DNA of 64,000 nucleotides from Effusibacillus dendaii (lineage in GTDB: Bacteria > Bacillota > Bacilli > Tumebacillales > Effusibacillaceae): contig NZ_AP023366.1 in the NCBI RefSeq assembly GCF_015097055.1, positions 534,501 through 598,500 of the forward strand, in the 5' to 3' direction. Under the pieces are notes generated by a model. The model did no database searches. It was not told the origin of the DNA and saw nothing but the letters and a program-made list of their open reading frames with translations. Every line of letters begins with the position of its first letter. Positions within the stretch are counted from its first letter, which is position 1. Positions 36,742 to 44,959 of the stretch are shown here, in pieces. Position numbers and translations under genes: made by a program.

Positions 36742-37530
36742 ATGGCAAAAGGGTTGAAGGTGACCGTAGTTGACTGTGGACCTTTAAATATTGACAAAGG
36801 GGTTTTGATGACTGGGGCTACTGGAAAGATTACCGTACCATCAAGTGTCTATATCATTGAGCACCCGCAAAAAGGATTAATTCTTTACGACACGGGTGTG
36901 AACTATCAGGTAGCCGACCCGGAAGCGGCAGAAAAATACTGGGGTCCCGGAATGCGTGATGCCTTCGGCTGTACTTTAACGCGCGAAGGGGCAATTGACC
37001 GTCAATTGATTAACTTGGGATACAAACTGGACGATGTAAAATACGTGGTCATGTCCCATTTGCACCTGGATCATGCAGGGGGGATGTGCCATTTTCCGGA
37101 TGCCACTTTCGTGGTACAGAAAAATGAACTTCGCTATGCCTGGTGGCCTGATCACTGGCCGGGACTGGTTTACTGCTTAAACGATTACAAGGAAACGAGG
37201 GGATTCACATTCATCCAATTAAATGGCGATGTAGATTTGTTCCAGGACGGAACAATTAAACTGATCTCTACTCCAGGACATACCATCGGACATCAGGCGA
37301 TGATGATCAGATTGGAGAATCGCGGACTGGTATGTCTGGGTGCGGATACAGCTCATTTGAAAGAAGCCTATCAGAGCTTGGCGCCAATGCCATACGATTG
37401 GAATAACGAGGCTGTGACCGATTCTTATATGAAAATTCGTGCCATCGAACAGGCTGGCATCCCTGTCTATTTCACACATGATCCGAAAGATTTTGAAGAC
37501 TTTCCTCATAATGGAGAATGGGCCGACTAA
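36742..37530 (+). CDS. Metallo-beta-lactamase-fold lactonase (AHL-lactonase family)
   Basis: 262 residues. The HxHxDH dinuclear zinc motif starts at His106 (SHLHLDHAGG); further ligands are His in STPGHTIGHQ and Asp in CLGADTAH. The N-acyl-homoserine-lactonase-like subgroup hydrolyses lactones, here perhaps a lactone formed by the LLM monooxygenases rather than a quorum signal. ATG 36742 follows GGGAGG, 27 bp after the activator gene. Confidence 0.85.
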   Translation: MAKGLKVTVVDCGPLNIDKGVLMTGATGKITVPSSVYIIEHPQKGLILYDTGVNYQVADPEAAEKYWGPGMRDAFGCTLTREGAIDRQLINLGYKLDDVKYVVMSHLHLDHAGGMCHFPDATFVVQKNELRYAWWPDHWPGLVYCLNDYKETRGFTFIQLNGDVDLFQDGTIKLISTPGHTIGHQAMMIRLENRGLVCLGADTAHLKEAYQSLAPMPYDWNNEAVTDSYMKIRAIEQAGIPVYFTHDPKDFEDFPHNGEWAD

Positions 37531-37550
37531 CCGATCATGATCATTTTCCA

Positions 37551-37595
37551 AGGAAGAAGAAGGGTTCGCTCTTCTTCTCTTGTTTTCTTTTTTAC
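37551..37595 (+). terminator. Intrinsic terminator after the lactonase gene
   Basis: AAGAAGAAGGG, TTCG loop, CTCTTCTTCTC (10 bp, one G-U), followed by TTGTTTTCTTTTTT. Separates the activator/lactonase unit from the RibBA-like operon. Confidence 0.8.
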
Positions 37596-37625
37596 CTATA
37601 AACATAAATCGATAGGAGGAGAGGT

Positions 37626-38642
37626 ATGTTTGATCCGATCGAAGACAGTATGGCAGCTTTGAAAAAAGGGGGGATGGTCATCTTGGTTGATGATCATACG
37701 CCTGGACATCCATTGGGTTATCTCTATACCCTATCTGAACATATACAACCGGAAATCATTAATTATATGATCACACAAGCTAAAGGCTTGGTGTGTATAG
37801 CTTTGACAAAAGAACGGGCTAAATTTCTCAATATTCCTTTAATGGTAAATCCTTACGGTGAACCTGGTGAAAAAGCATTTACCGTTTCAGTAGATTACAC
37901 AAAAACCAGTACGGGCATATCTGCTTATGAACGTGCGGAAACCATTCAAGCTTTGCTCAGGGAAGAGTCATCACCCGAGGATTTCAAGCGGCCGGGCCAT
38001 ATGTTTCCCCTCGTGGCGGAGAGCAGGGGACTTCTGGATAAGAAAGGAATCGCCGAGGCGGCGGTTGATTTGGCGCAATTTTGCGATTCTTCCTCATTGT
38101 CCGGAACATTTTGTGAGGTATTGGGTAAGGATGGGTCTATAGCGAACATGGCGGAACTGAAGAAGCGAGCTAAAGAAGAGGGTTTGAAAACAGTATCCAT
38201 GACTCAACTTTACAATTATCGAAAGAAAACGGAATCTCTTATTGAACGCATAGGCCAATTTTCCTTCCCTACCAGATATGGCATGTTACACGCCATCATA
38301 TATATCAATCAGTTGGACGACAGTGAATATTTGGTAGTCGTGGAAGGCAGTGTAAAAGGGCTGTCCCCCATTCCGTTATATATGTACGCAGGAAATATCT
38401 TGGGTGATTTGTTTGTCAAAAGCGAGAAAAAGGGTATGAGCAATTTGTGCAGATCGTTGGAAGAATTGAAGAAAAGCGGCCATGGAGTTCTGATTTATCG
38501 AAACATAAGGTATCCCGGAAATGATTCCCTTCAAATCAAACAAACAGGAACAACTGGCGAAATTTGGGATGAGGTGATCATCCAGAAAATTTTAAAGGAT
38601 ATCCATGTTGCCGATGTAGTGGTAAAAGATAGTGTTTCCTGA
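37626..38642 (+). CDS. RibBA-like protein without the catalytic motifs
   Basis: 338 residues aligning over both halves of RibBA. The DHBP-synthase half keeps the framework (GLVCIALTKERAK, AFTVSVDYTKTSTGISAYERAETIQAL, RPGHMFPL, EAAVDLAQFCD) but the metal/substrate motif DDEDRENEGD is replaced by VDDHTPGHPLGY (from Asp22), and the His of HTEAAVDL is absent. The GTP-cyclohydrolase-II half lacks the zinc cysteines (SEC...CDC). So it can hardly make riboflavin precursors. First gene of an acyl-CoA operon, preceded by AGGAGGAGAGG. Function unknown; a new reaction or flavin-related sensor is possible. Confidence 0.8.
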   Translation: MFDPIEDSMAALKKGGMVILVDDHTPGHPLGYLYTLSEHIQPEIINYMITQAKGLVCIALTKERAKFLNIPLMVNPYGEPGEKAFTVSVDYTKTSTGISAYERAETIQALLREESSPEDFKRPGHMFPLVAESRGLLDKKGIAEAAVDLAQFCDSSSLSGTFCEVLGKDGSIANMAELKKRAKEEGLKTVSMTQLYNYRKKTESLIERIGQFSFPTRYGMLHAIIYINQLDDSEYLVVVEGSVKGLSPIPLYMYAGNILGDLFVKSEKKGMSNLCRSLEELKKSGHGVLIYRNIRYPGNDSLQIKQTGTTGEIWDEVIIQKILKDIHVADVVVKDSVS

Positions 38643-38685
38643 ATATGGGAGCTTTTCCGGAAAAAATAAACAGAGGTGAGTCTTA

Positions 38686-39855
38686 TTGCACAAGTTACTG
38701 GAGTTGCCGGTCGTTAAACTGTCGGAAGAAACCGAAAAGCTGAGGGAGGAAGTCCGTAAATTTATTTCAGAAGAACTGAACGCAGATTCATTCGAGCCAA
38801 AGTGTGATTCATGGCTTGGTGAACTATCGCAGGAATTTAGCCGCAAGTTGGGGGAACGTGGCTGGATTGGAATGACCTGGCCCAAAAAGTATGGGGGACA
38901 TGAAAGAACAGCAATCGAACGCTTCGTTGTAACCGAAGAACTGTTGGCAGCGGGCGCCCCGGTTGCCGGGCATTGGATTGCGGACCGCCAGACGGGACCT
39001 TTATTGTTGAGGTACGGAACGGAAGAGCAGCGGCAATTTTTTTTGCCAAAGATCGCAAAGGGAGAATGTTACTTTGCGATCGGATTGAGTGAGCCAAATG
39101 CGGGTTCCGATTTAGCGGGCGTATTAACGAGTGCAACAAAGGTGGAACAAGGATGGATTTTAAACGGCAGCAAGTTGTGGAGTAGCGGCGCCCATCATGC
39201 TCACTACATGATTGTACTATGCCGTACCTCACCTCAAAATCCGGAGAATCGCCATCAAGGGATGAGTCAGCTTCTCGTAGATTTGTCCGCGAATGGTGTA
39301 ACGATCAGGCCGATACGTTTAATGAACGGCGAACATCATTTTAATGAAGTAATCTTTGAAGATGTATTTATATCGGATGACATGCTGGTGGGTGAGGTCG
39401 GTAACGGCTGGAAACAGGGAATGGCTGAATTGGCGTATGAACGAAGCGGACCGGAACGTTTCCTAAGCACGTTTCCATTGTTGGTCGAATTAGTGGACAT
39501 TCTCCAAGACCATACAGACAAACGAATTCACATTGAAATTGGACAATTGGCTGCCCGTTTGCGCACATTGCGTCACATGTCTTTAGGTGTTGCCAGTTTA
39601 CTGCAACGCGGTGTAACACCTGACATTGCTGCAGCACTCGTTAAAGATTTGGGAACACAATTCGAGCGTGACGTCGCAGAGATCGCGCGATTGCTGGTTT
39701 CCCCTAGGTTGACAGCCCCCTCTGCAGTCCATGCCCCGACAAAATATGAAAAAAGGTTGGCCGAAGCGTTATTGCATGCACCTGGTTTTACGCTTCGCGG
39801 TGGAACAACCGAAATTTTACGCGGCATTGTTGCTAAGGGGGTAGCTGCGCGATGA
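38686..39855 (+). CDS. Acyl-CoA dehydrogenase
   Basis: 389 residues of the FAD acyl-CoA dehydrogenase fold: AIGLSEPNAGSDLAGVLTSATK (flavin/substrate loop), LNGSKLWSSGAHHA, and ...GFTLRGGTTEILRGIVAKGV at the C terminus. TTG 38686 with AGAGGTGAG upstream. The next acyl-CoA dehydrogenase starts inside its stop (ATGA), so the two probably form a heteromeric enzyme, as seen for steroid- and alicyclic-acid-degrading dehydrogenases. Confidence 0.87.
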   Translation: MHKLLELPVVKLSEETEKLREEVRKFISEELNADSFEPKCDSWLGELSQEFSRKLGERGWIGMTWPKKYGGHERTAIERFVVTEELLAAGAPVAGHWIADRQTGPLLLRYGTEEQRQFFLPKIAKGECYFAIGLSEPNAGSDLAGVLTSATKVEQGWILNGSKLWSSGAHHAHYMIVLCRTSPQNPENRHQGMSQLLVDLSANGVTIRPIRLMNGEHHFNEVIFEDVFISDDMLVGEVGNGWKQGMAELAYERSGPERFLSTFPLLVELVDILQDHTDKRIHIEIGQLAARLRTLRHMSLGVASLLQRGVTPDIAAALVKDLGTQFERDVAEIARLLVSPRLTAPSAVHAPTKYEKRLAEALLHAPGFTLRGGTTEILRGIVAKGVAAR

Positions 39856-40913
39856 ACGAGATGCGTAAAATGATTATCGACTCCGTCACGAAAATAATGA
39901 AAGACTTTTGTTCAAAAGAGATGATAAATGAATCCGAACATGGAGCTTGGGCAGGTCAATTGTGGAAAACACTGGCCGAAGCGGGGATGATTACCGTAGC
40001 TGTATCCGAAGAGGTTGGCGGAACCGGCGGAGATTATGGCGATGCTTTAAGCATACTTAGAATTAGCGGTAAATACTCCGCTCCCATTCCATTAGCGGAA
40101 ACATATATGGCGAATTGGCTGCTCGCCGAATTAGGGCTGCCGATTTACGAACAGCCGTTGACGATTTTGCCGTTTGAAAATAATGGAACGATAGAAGTCA
40201 GGAGAAATGCAAATGGGATGACCATCTGCGGAACAGCGAAGAATGTGCCATGGGCGAGATATGCGGAAAAATTAGTCGTTATGGGTCAATCGGAACAAGA
40301 ATTTTTGGTCGCTGTGATTGATCCTGATGATTGTATCATTATACCTGGCAAAAATCTGGCTGGTGAAGCACGCGATATTGTCGAATTAAACGGCGTGGAA
40401 ATGCAAGATTGTCCCTATGCCGCGGTCGACGGAGAAGCAGTGCAAAACAAATTACAATCTTATGGAGCATTAACCCGATCCGTCTTAATGGCGGGAGCAC
40501 TGGAACGGATTTTGGAACTGGCTCTGGCTTATTCGAATGAACGCCAGCAGTTTGGGCGTTCTCTTAACCGCTTCCAGGCAATCCAACAGCAAATTGCCAT
40601 TCTGGCAGGGGAGGTGGCAGCGGCGGGGGTTGCTGCCGACTATGCTGTTGAAGCGTTCACAGACGCAGTGAATCCGACTGAAACTATCGTTGCAAAAATC
40701 CGAATCGGGCAAGCAGCCAGCATAGCAGCGCCGATTGCCCACCAAATTCATGGTGCGATAGGATTTACCGATGAACATGTGTTACATCAAAGTACCCGCC
40801 GTCTCTGGTCTTGGCGTGATGAATTCGGAACCGAGAGCGAATGGGCAGAACAGTTAGGGAAGCGATTAATGAACACAGGTGCTGGATCCCTATGGTCATT
40901 TATTACTTTATAA
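39852..40913 (+). CDS. Acyl-CoA dehydrogenase, divergent partner subunit
   Basis: 353 residues. The middle domain is short and poorly conserved, the C-terminal helical domain is better kept (YSNERQQFGRSLNRFQAIQQQIAILAGEVAAAGVAADYAVEAF and HQIHGAIGFTDEHVLHQSTRRLWSW). No clear catalytic Glu at either usual position is evident to me. Overlap with the upstream gene suggests an alpha2beta2 complex in which only one chain carries the full active site. Confidence 0.82.
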   Translation: MNEMRKMIIDSVTKIMKDFCSKEMINESEHGAWAGQLWKTLAEAGMITVAVSEEVGGTGGDYGDALSILRISGKYSAPIPLAETYMANWLLAELGLPIYEQPLTILPFENNGTIEVRRNANGMTICGTAKNVPWARYAEKLVVMGQSEQEFLVAVIDPDDCIIIPGKNLAGEARDIVELNGVEMQDCPYAAVDGEAVQNKLQSYGALTRSVLMAGALERILELALAYSNERQQFGRSLNRFQAIQQQIAILAGEVAAAGVAADYAVEAFTDAVNPTETIVAKIRIGQAASIAAPIAHQIHGAIGFTDEHVLHQSTRRLWSWRDEFGTESEWAEQLGKRLMNTGAGSLWSFITL

Positions 40914-40958
40914 CCGTTCATTCCTGAACCTATCATGCAAGGTGCGGAGGTGGTGCTT

Positions 40959-41666
40959 ATGAGTAATACAAAAATTCGTTTCATTATAGAACAAGCAAGG
41001 GAAGAAAAAAGAGAACTCTTAACTGAATATGAATCAAAGTTGATTTTATCAGAACTAGGAATTAATACTCCTCCTATTATGATCGCGAAAACTCGTGAGG
41101 AAGTGGCGGAGAAGGCATCTTCATTGGGCTTTCCGATTGTCATGAAAATTCATTCTCCCGATATCGCGCATAAATCGGATATAGGGTGTGTCGTAGTAGG
41201 AATTGGATCGGTTGAAGAGTCAATAGAGGCCTATGACAAAATTATGAACAGTGCGGCAAAAAACGTGCCAATGGCCCGTATACAGGGTGTGTCCGTTCAG
41301 ACGATGGCTGACAAGGACATTGAAATTATCATTGGAATGAAAAGAGATCCGGTTTTTGGTCCTACCGTCCTGTTCGGTTTAGGTGGTATCTTCGTTGAGT
41401 TAATCAAAGATATCTCCTTAAGGGTCTACCCTTTCACTGACCAAGATGTGGGAACCATGATCAAAGAAATTAAAGGATATCCATTGCTTCGTGGATACCG
41501 GGGACAACAGAAGCGGGATATCGATGCGATTAAAGCGGTAATTCACAAAATAGCGGAGTTAGCTGTTCAAGTAAACGAAATCCAGGAAATCGATCTCAAC
41601 CCGATTTTTGTATATGAAAAAGGGATATGTGCTGTGGATGCGCGTATTTTGCTGGACTTTTGGTAA
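40959..41666 (+). CDS. ATP-grasp subunit of NDP-forming acyl-CoA synthetase
   Basis: 235 residues: ATP-grasp_5 domain (LTEYESKLILSELGINTPP, GFPIVMKIHSPDIAHKSDIGCVVVGI, MKRDPVFGPTVLFGLGGIFVEL, EIDLNPIFV). ATG 40959 follows GCGGAGGTGG. This is the beta part of ADP-forming acetate/acyl-CoA ligases; the alpha part is the next gene. Confidence 0.85.
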   Translation: MSNTKIRFIIEQAREEKRELLTEYESKLILSELGINTPPIMIAKTREEVAEKASSLGFPIVMKIHSPDIAHKSDIGCVVVGIGSVEESIEAYDKIMNSAAKNVPMARIQGVSVQTMADKDIEIIIGMKRDPVFGPTVLFGLGGIFVELIKDISLRVYPFTDQDVGTMIKEIKGYPLLRGYRGQQKRDIDAIKAVIHKIAELAVQVNEIQEIDLNPIFVYEKGICAVDARILLDFW

Positions 41667-41687
41667 AGCAAAAAAGGGGGAGCAAAG

Positions 41688-43091
41688 GTGGAGAACACGC
41701 GAAATCAAGTGCATAAGTTACTCTACCCAGAGTCGATAGCCATTGTAGGGGCTTCAAATAATGCGGCGAAAATGGGGGGACGTTTGCTGTCTTACCTTCT
41801 GAATCACTCTTACAAAGGAACCGTTTATCCTGTTAATCCGAAAGAGGATATCATTCAAGGATTAACCGCCTACTCAAGCGTCAGGGAAGTCCCTGAAAAA
41901 GTGGACCTGGCCTTCCTCATTGTTCCCAACCAGCATATTTTCAGTGTGCTGCAAGAATGTGCAGAAAAAGGGATAGAGACGGTCATCATCAGTTCTTCGG
42001 GATTTTCGGAAACGGGTAAAGATGGGGAACGACTGCAAAAACAACTGATCGACTTTGCGCGGGAAAAAGGCATCCGACTATGCGGACCGAATTCAATCGG
42101 AGTTGTTAATACACATCATCAATTGTTTTTAAGTTTTAGCATGTCGATGGAAATGGAAAATGTGCCGGTTGGAGCCATTTCCTTTATCACACAGAGCGGA
42201 GCCGTTGGCGGAGGCTTATTGAGCAAAGCCTGGGAAGAAGGAATCGGTATAGGGTTTTGCATCAGTTCGGGAAACGAAGCGGATTTGGACTCATCTGATT
42301 ATCTCGATTATTTATTGAATGATGAGAATACAAAAGTGATTTGTTTGTTTTTAGAAGGCATTTCAAATGGGGAAAAGTTCAAGCAGGTGCTTGCAAGAGC
42401 CAGAGATATAGGAAAGCCCGTTATCGTTTATAAAAACGGACGAACAGACATTGGCCAGAATACGGTTAAGTCACACACCGGATCCTTGGCTGGAAATTAC
42501 CAAGTCTATCAAGCTTTGTTTAACCAATATGGGATCATTTCCGTTCTATACTTAGAAGATATGTTTGACACGGCGAAAGCTATGTCAGTCTTACCACCAC
42601 CAAAAGGGAACCGCGTGGGGATCATTTCCACATCCGGTGGCGCATGTACAATTCTTGCAGATCATTGTGTCGCATGTGGATTGAATTTACCTGATTTGAA
42701 TGTGACAAGTAAAGAAAAACTGAAACAAGTTTTGCCATCCTTCGCGCAGGTGAAAAATCCTCTGGATACCACAGCCAACATCATTATGAATCCGGACATA
42801 TTTAAAGAGACATTACTCGTATTTTTGGACGATCATAACATTGATTCGATCATTCTTATGTTAACGACAGTAGGTGAACCTATCGCTTCCCAGGTGGCGG
42901 CTGACATTATTGAAATCTTCCAACGGGCGGAAAAACCGATCATTCTGGCTTGGTCGATAGCCGAATCTCTGGCCAAACAAGGGATGATGATGCTGAAACA
43001 AGCGCAAATTCCTTTATATCCTACAGCAGAGCGTGCCGTACGGGTATTGCATCAAATGGTTCAGTTTTCTGTGAAAGAATCAAATTTTTAA
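41688..43091 (+). CDS. CoA-binding/succinyl-CoA-ligase-like subunit of acyl-CoA synthetase
   Basis: 467 residues: N-terminal CoA-binding Rossmann domain (SIAIVGASNNAAKMGGRLLSYLLNHSYKGTVYPVNP), two ligase-CoA domains with the phospho-acceptor His in KSHTGSLAG. GTG 41688 with AAAGGG-type site. With the ATP-grasp subunit it activates an organic acid to its CoA thioester, feeding the acyl-CoA dehydrogenases. Members may also work in the ATP-generating direction. Confidence 0.85.
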   Translation: MENTRNQVHKLLYPESIAIVGASNNAAKMGGRLLSYLLNHSYKGTVYPVNPKEDIIQGLTAYSSVREVPEKVDLAFLIVPNQHIFSVLQECAEKGIETVIISSSGFSETGKDGERLQKQLIDFAREKGIRLCGPNSIGVVNTHHQLFLSFSMSMEMENVPVGAISFITQSGAVGGGLLSKAWEEGIGIGFCISSGNEADLDSSDYLDYLLNDENTKVICLFLEGISNGEKFKQVLARARDIGKPVIVYKNGRTDIGQNTVKSHTGSLAGNYQVYQALFNQYGIISVLYLEDMFDTAKAMSVLPPPKGNRVGIISTSGGACTILADHCVACGLNLPDLNVTSKEKLKQVLPSFAQVKNPLDTTANIIMNPDIFKETLLVFLDDHNIDSIILMLTTVGEPIASQVAADIIEIFQRAEKPIILAWSIAESLAKQGMMMLKQAQIPLYPTAERAVRVLHQMVQFSVKESNF

Positions 43092-43109
43092 AAATAAGGA
43101 GAATGGAAA

Positions 43110-43928
43110 ATGGGCGACTTGTTATTTTCGGTAGAGAATGGAATTGCAAGGATTACTATGAATCGACCCGATAGCTTGAATGCATTTAGCAAGGAAATGA
43201 TTCTTTCCTGGATGGAAGCATTGGAAACCATTCGTGACTCGGAAGAAATAAGAGTAGTGATCCTTACCGGCAGCGGCAAAGCATTTTGTACTGGCGGAGA
43301 TATTAAATCCCTGATCAACGGAGGCGGATTCCTGTACGACGATTCGGATGAGAAGGAGGACTTTACCTCAACCGCATTGGCAAGGAAAAATGTGCTATGG
43401 AAGAAAGTGCAGAGGATTCCTCTGTTAATGCAAGAAATTGATAAACCTGTAATTGCCTCTATTAACGGATTTGCGGTAGGGGCAGGTTTAGATATGGCAT
43501 TGATGTGTGATATTCGTATTGCCGCACAAAGTGCCAAGTTAGGAGAAGGATATGTGAAAGTCGGTATAGTCCCTGGAGATGGCGGAGCATACTTTCTGCC
43601 GCGAATTGTAGGAATTGACAAGGCTTTGGAAATGTTATGGAGAGGTGATATTCTTACTGCCGAGGAAGCAAAGGAAATTGGCTTGGTTACACATGTAGTT
43701 TCTGATGAAGAGTTGACCGATTTTGTTGAGAGCTATGCAGAAAGATTGGCAAACGGCCCTCAACAAGCGATACGGTTTATGAAAAGAGCCGTTTACCAGA
43801 GCTTAACGATGGATCTGCGTTCGTCATTGGACATGATTTCCTCAGCAATGGGAATAGTCACAGAACTTCCCGATTTTCATGAGGGCATACTGTCTATGGC
43901 AGAGAAAAGAAAGCCAAATTTTAAATAA
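43110..43928 (+). CDS. Enoyl-CoA hydratase/isomerase family protein
   Basis: 272 residues, crotonase fold: ITMNRPDSLNAFSKEM, oxyanion segments VILTGSGKAFCTGGDIKSL and ASINGFAVGAGLDMALMCDIRIA, and acidic residues in EGYVKVGIVPGDGGAYFLPRIVG (Glu and Asp at the two catalytic positions). AAGGAGAATGG upstream of ATG 43110. Likely hydrates the enoyl-CoA made by the upstream dehydrogenases. Confidence 0.88.
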   Translation: MGDLLFSVENGIARITMNRPDSLNAFSKEMILSWMEALETIRDSEEIRVVILTGSGKAFCTGGDIKSLINGGGFLYDDSDEKEDFTSTALARKNVLWKKVQRIPLLMQEIDKPVIASINGFAVGAGLDMALMCDIRIAAQSAKLGEGYVKVGIVPGDGGAYFLPRIVGIDKALEMLWRGDILTAEEAKEIGLVTHVVSDEELTDFVESYAERLANGPQQAIRFMKRAVYQSLTMDLRSSLDMISSAMGIVTELPDFHEGILSMAEKRKPNFK

Positions 43929-43952
43929 GCGAAGAGGAGACCGGAATATAAC

Positions 43953-44519
43953 GTGGAAGCTCATTATTGTTTGTCTTGTGGCCAGCGTTTGGAAATCCGC
44001 AGCATAGGAGGGGAGAACCGGAAAGCGTGTCCCAGCTGCAGCTTTGTATTTTGGGGAAATTACAGCATTGGCGTCGGTGCACTCATAATGAAGGATGAAA
44101 AGATCCTGCTTGTTCGGCGCTGCCAGGATCCAGGAAAAGGGTTATGGACGAATCCGGGCGGTTATATCGAACAGTATGAACCGATTGAGAAAAGCATTGT
44201 GCGGGAAGTATTGGAGGAAACAGGAATCTCTTCCAGGGTGAATGGAATTATAGCTCTTGGGGATCTGCCGCGTGATGTACACAATGTATACATCGTTTTT
44301 CTGATGGAGTATCTGGAAGGACAGCCTCAACCGGATAAAGATGAGGTCGATGAGGCAGGATTTTTTAGTCTGAACGATATGGAATCAATGAATGTGGCCG
44401 ATTTGACCCGCCGGTTGGCTCATATCGCTTTTCAGAAACCTTCGCACGGCTTAATGGCTGATTCAAAACCAATGATCTCTTTGCCTGGTTACGGACTGTA
44501 CCGTGTACAGTGCCTTTAA
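43953..44519 (+). CDS. NUDIX hydrolase with N-terminal zinc ribbon
   Basis: 188 residues. Two CxxC pairs (Cys6/Cys9 and about Cys27/Cys30) form a zinc ribbon as in NudC/NADH pyrophosphatases; the Nudix box GGYIEQYEPIEKSIVREVLEETGI is complete. GTG 43953 with GAAGAGGAGACCGG upstream. Possible substrates are NADH, CoA or FAD-type dinucleotides; it may act as housecleaning in this CoA/flavin-rich operon. Last gene before a structured repeat element. Confidence 0.83.
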   Translation: MEAHYCLSCGQRLEIRSIGGENRKACPSCSFVFWGNYSIGVGALIMKDEKILLVRRCQDPGKGLWTNPGGYIEQYEPIEKSIVREVLEETGISSRVNGIIALGDLPRDVHNVYIVFLMEYLEGQPQPDKDEVDEAGFFSLNDMESMNVADLTRRLAHIAFQKPSHGLMADSKPMISLPGYGLYRVQCL

Positions 44520-44560
44520 ATGCATATAACGCGACCTCTGGATTTTCTGTTGATTCACAT

Positions 44561-44634
44561 AACGTATATTATGGTGTGGGATAACCGGTGTTATGGGATG
44601 GACCGAATAGGCTCGGGACGTCCCTTTTTGTTAT
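44561..44634 (+). ncRNA. Structured repeat element, copy 1 (terminator-like RNA)
   Basis: Contains AACGTATATTATGGTG, a small hairpin ATAAC-cggt-GTTAT (44581-44594) and a second hairpin GGGATGGACCGA / TCGGGACGTCCC (44595-44606 with 44613-44624) with a tandem G-A internal loop, then TTTTTG. The same order of elements recurs at 59339-59412. It could be just the terminator of the NUDIX operon, but conservation upstream of the hairpins suggests a small RNA or a recombination site. Small spore-former RNAs such as CsfG are one thing to compare; I cannot confirm that. Confidence 0.55.
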
Positions 44635-44640
44635 AAGCAG

Positions 44641-44650
44641 TTATCGATAA
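44641..44650. promoter_or_regulatory. TTATCGATAA half-operator
   Basis: Perfect 10-bp palindrome identical to half of the 17-bp operator at 49761, just after repeat copy 1. May be an auxiliary site for the same regulator. Confidence 0.35.
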
Positions 44651-44789
44651 AGAGAGGGAAGTAATGGTTGTTTGTCAAATCTGCTTATAAACATGCATTA
44701 AGAAAGATAGGCAGGTGTGATCTTTCGACATATTTTTTTAACTGAATATTTTATAATTTTTTAATAGTACATATAAACAGAAAAATGAA

Positions 44790-44847
44790 TTGACAAATAG
44801 TGAAGAGGTAAAATAAACTGATTATATCGTTAATCGATAATCAATAA
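44790..44847 (+). promoter_or_regulatory. Promoter and operator of the liv operon
   Basis: TTGACA (44790-44795), 18-bp spacer, TAAACT (44814-44819), followed at once by TAATCGATAATCAATAA (44831-44847), which matches the palindrome before the Fe-ADH gene at 15 of 17 positions. The operator would lie at about +5 to +21, where a bound repressor blocks initiation. The gap 44520-44959 otherwise contains repeat copy 1, the half-site and A/T-rich sequence, with no gene. Confidence 0.6.
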
Positions 44848-44959
44848 TCGCTATGAAAGCGCTTGCTGTTGATAGGGGGGAATTTGAAAGCGAAAAAGCA
44901 GTGTACAAGAATTGTATGAGATGAAAAATCTACTAAATCGACAAAAAAGGGGTGTAAAC

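Noticed and set aside
36742-37530. Quorum-quenching function for the metallo-lactonase
   Set aside because: Family similarity alone is insufficient; the catabolic surroundings make pathway lactone hydrolysis more likely.
44595-44629. T-box-like TGGACC in the structured repeat
   Set aside because: There is no stem I/specifier, the full AGGGTGGNACCGCG is not present, and the element follows genes instead of leading an aminoacyl-tRNA or amino-acid gene.
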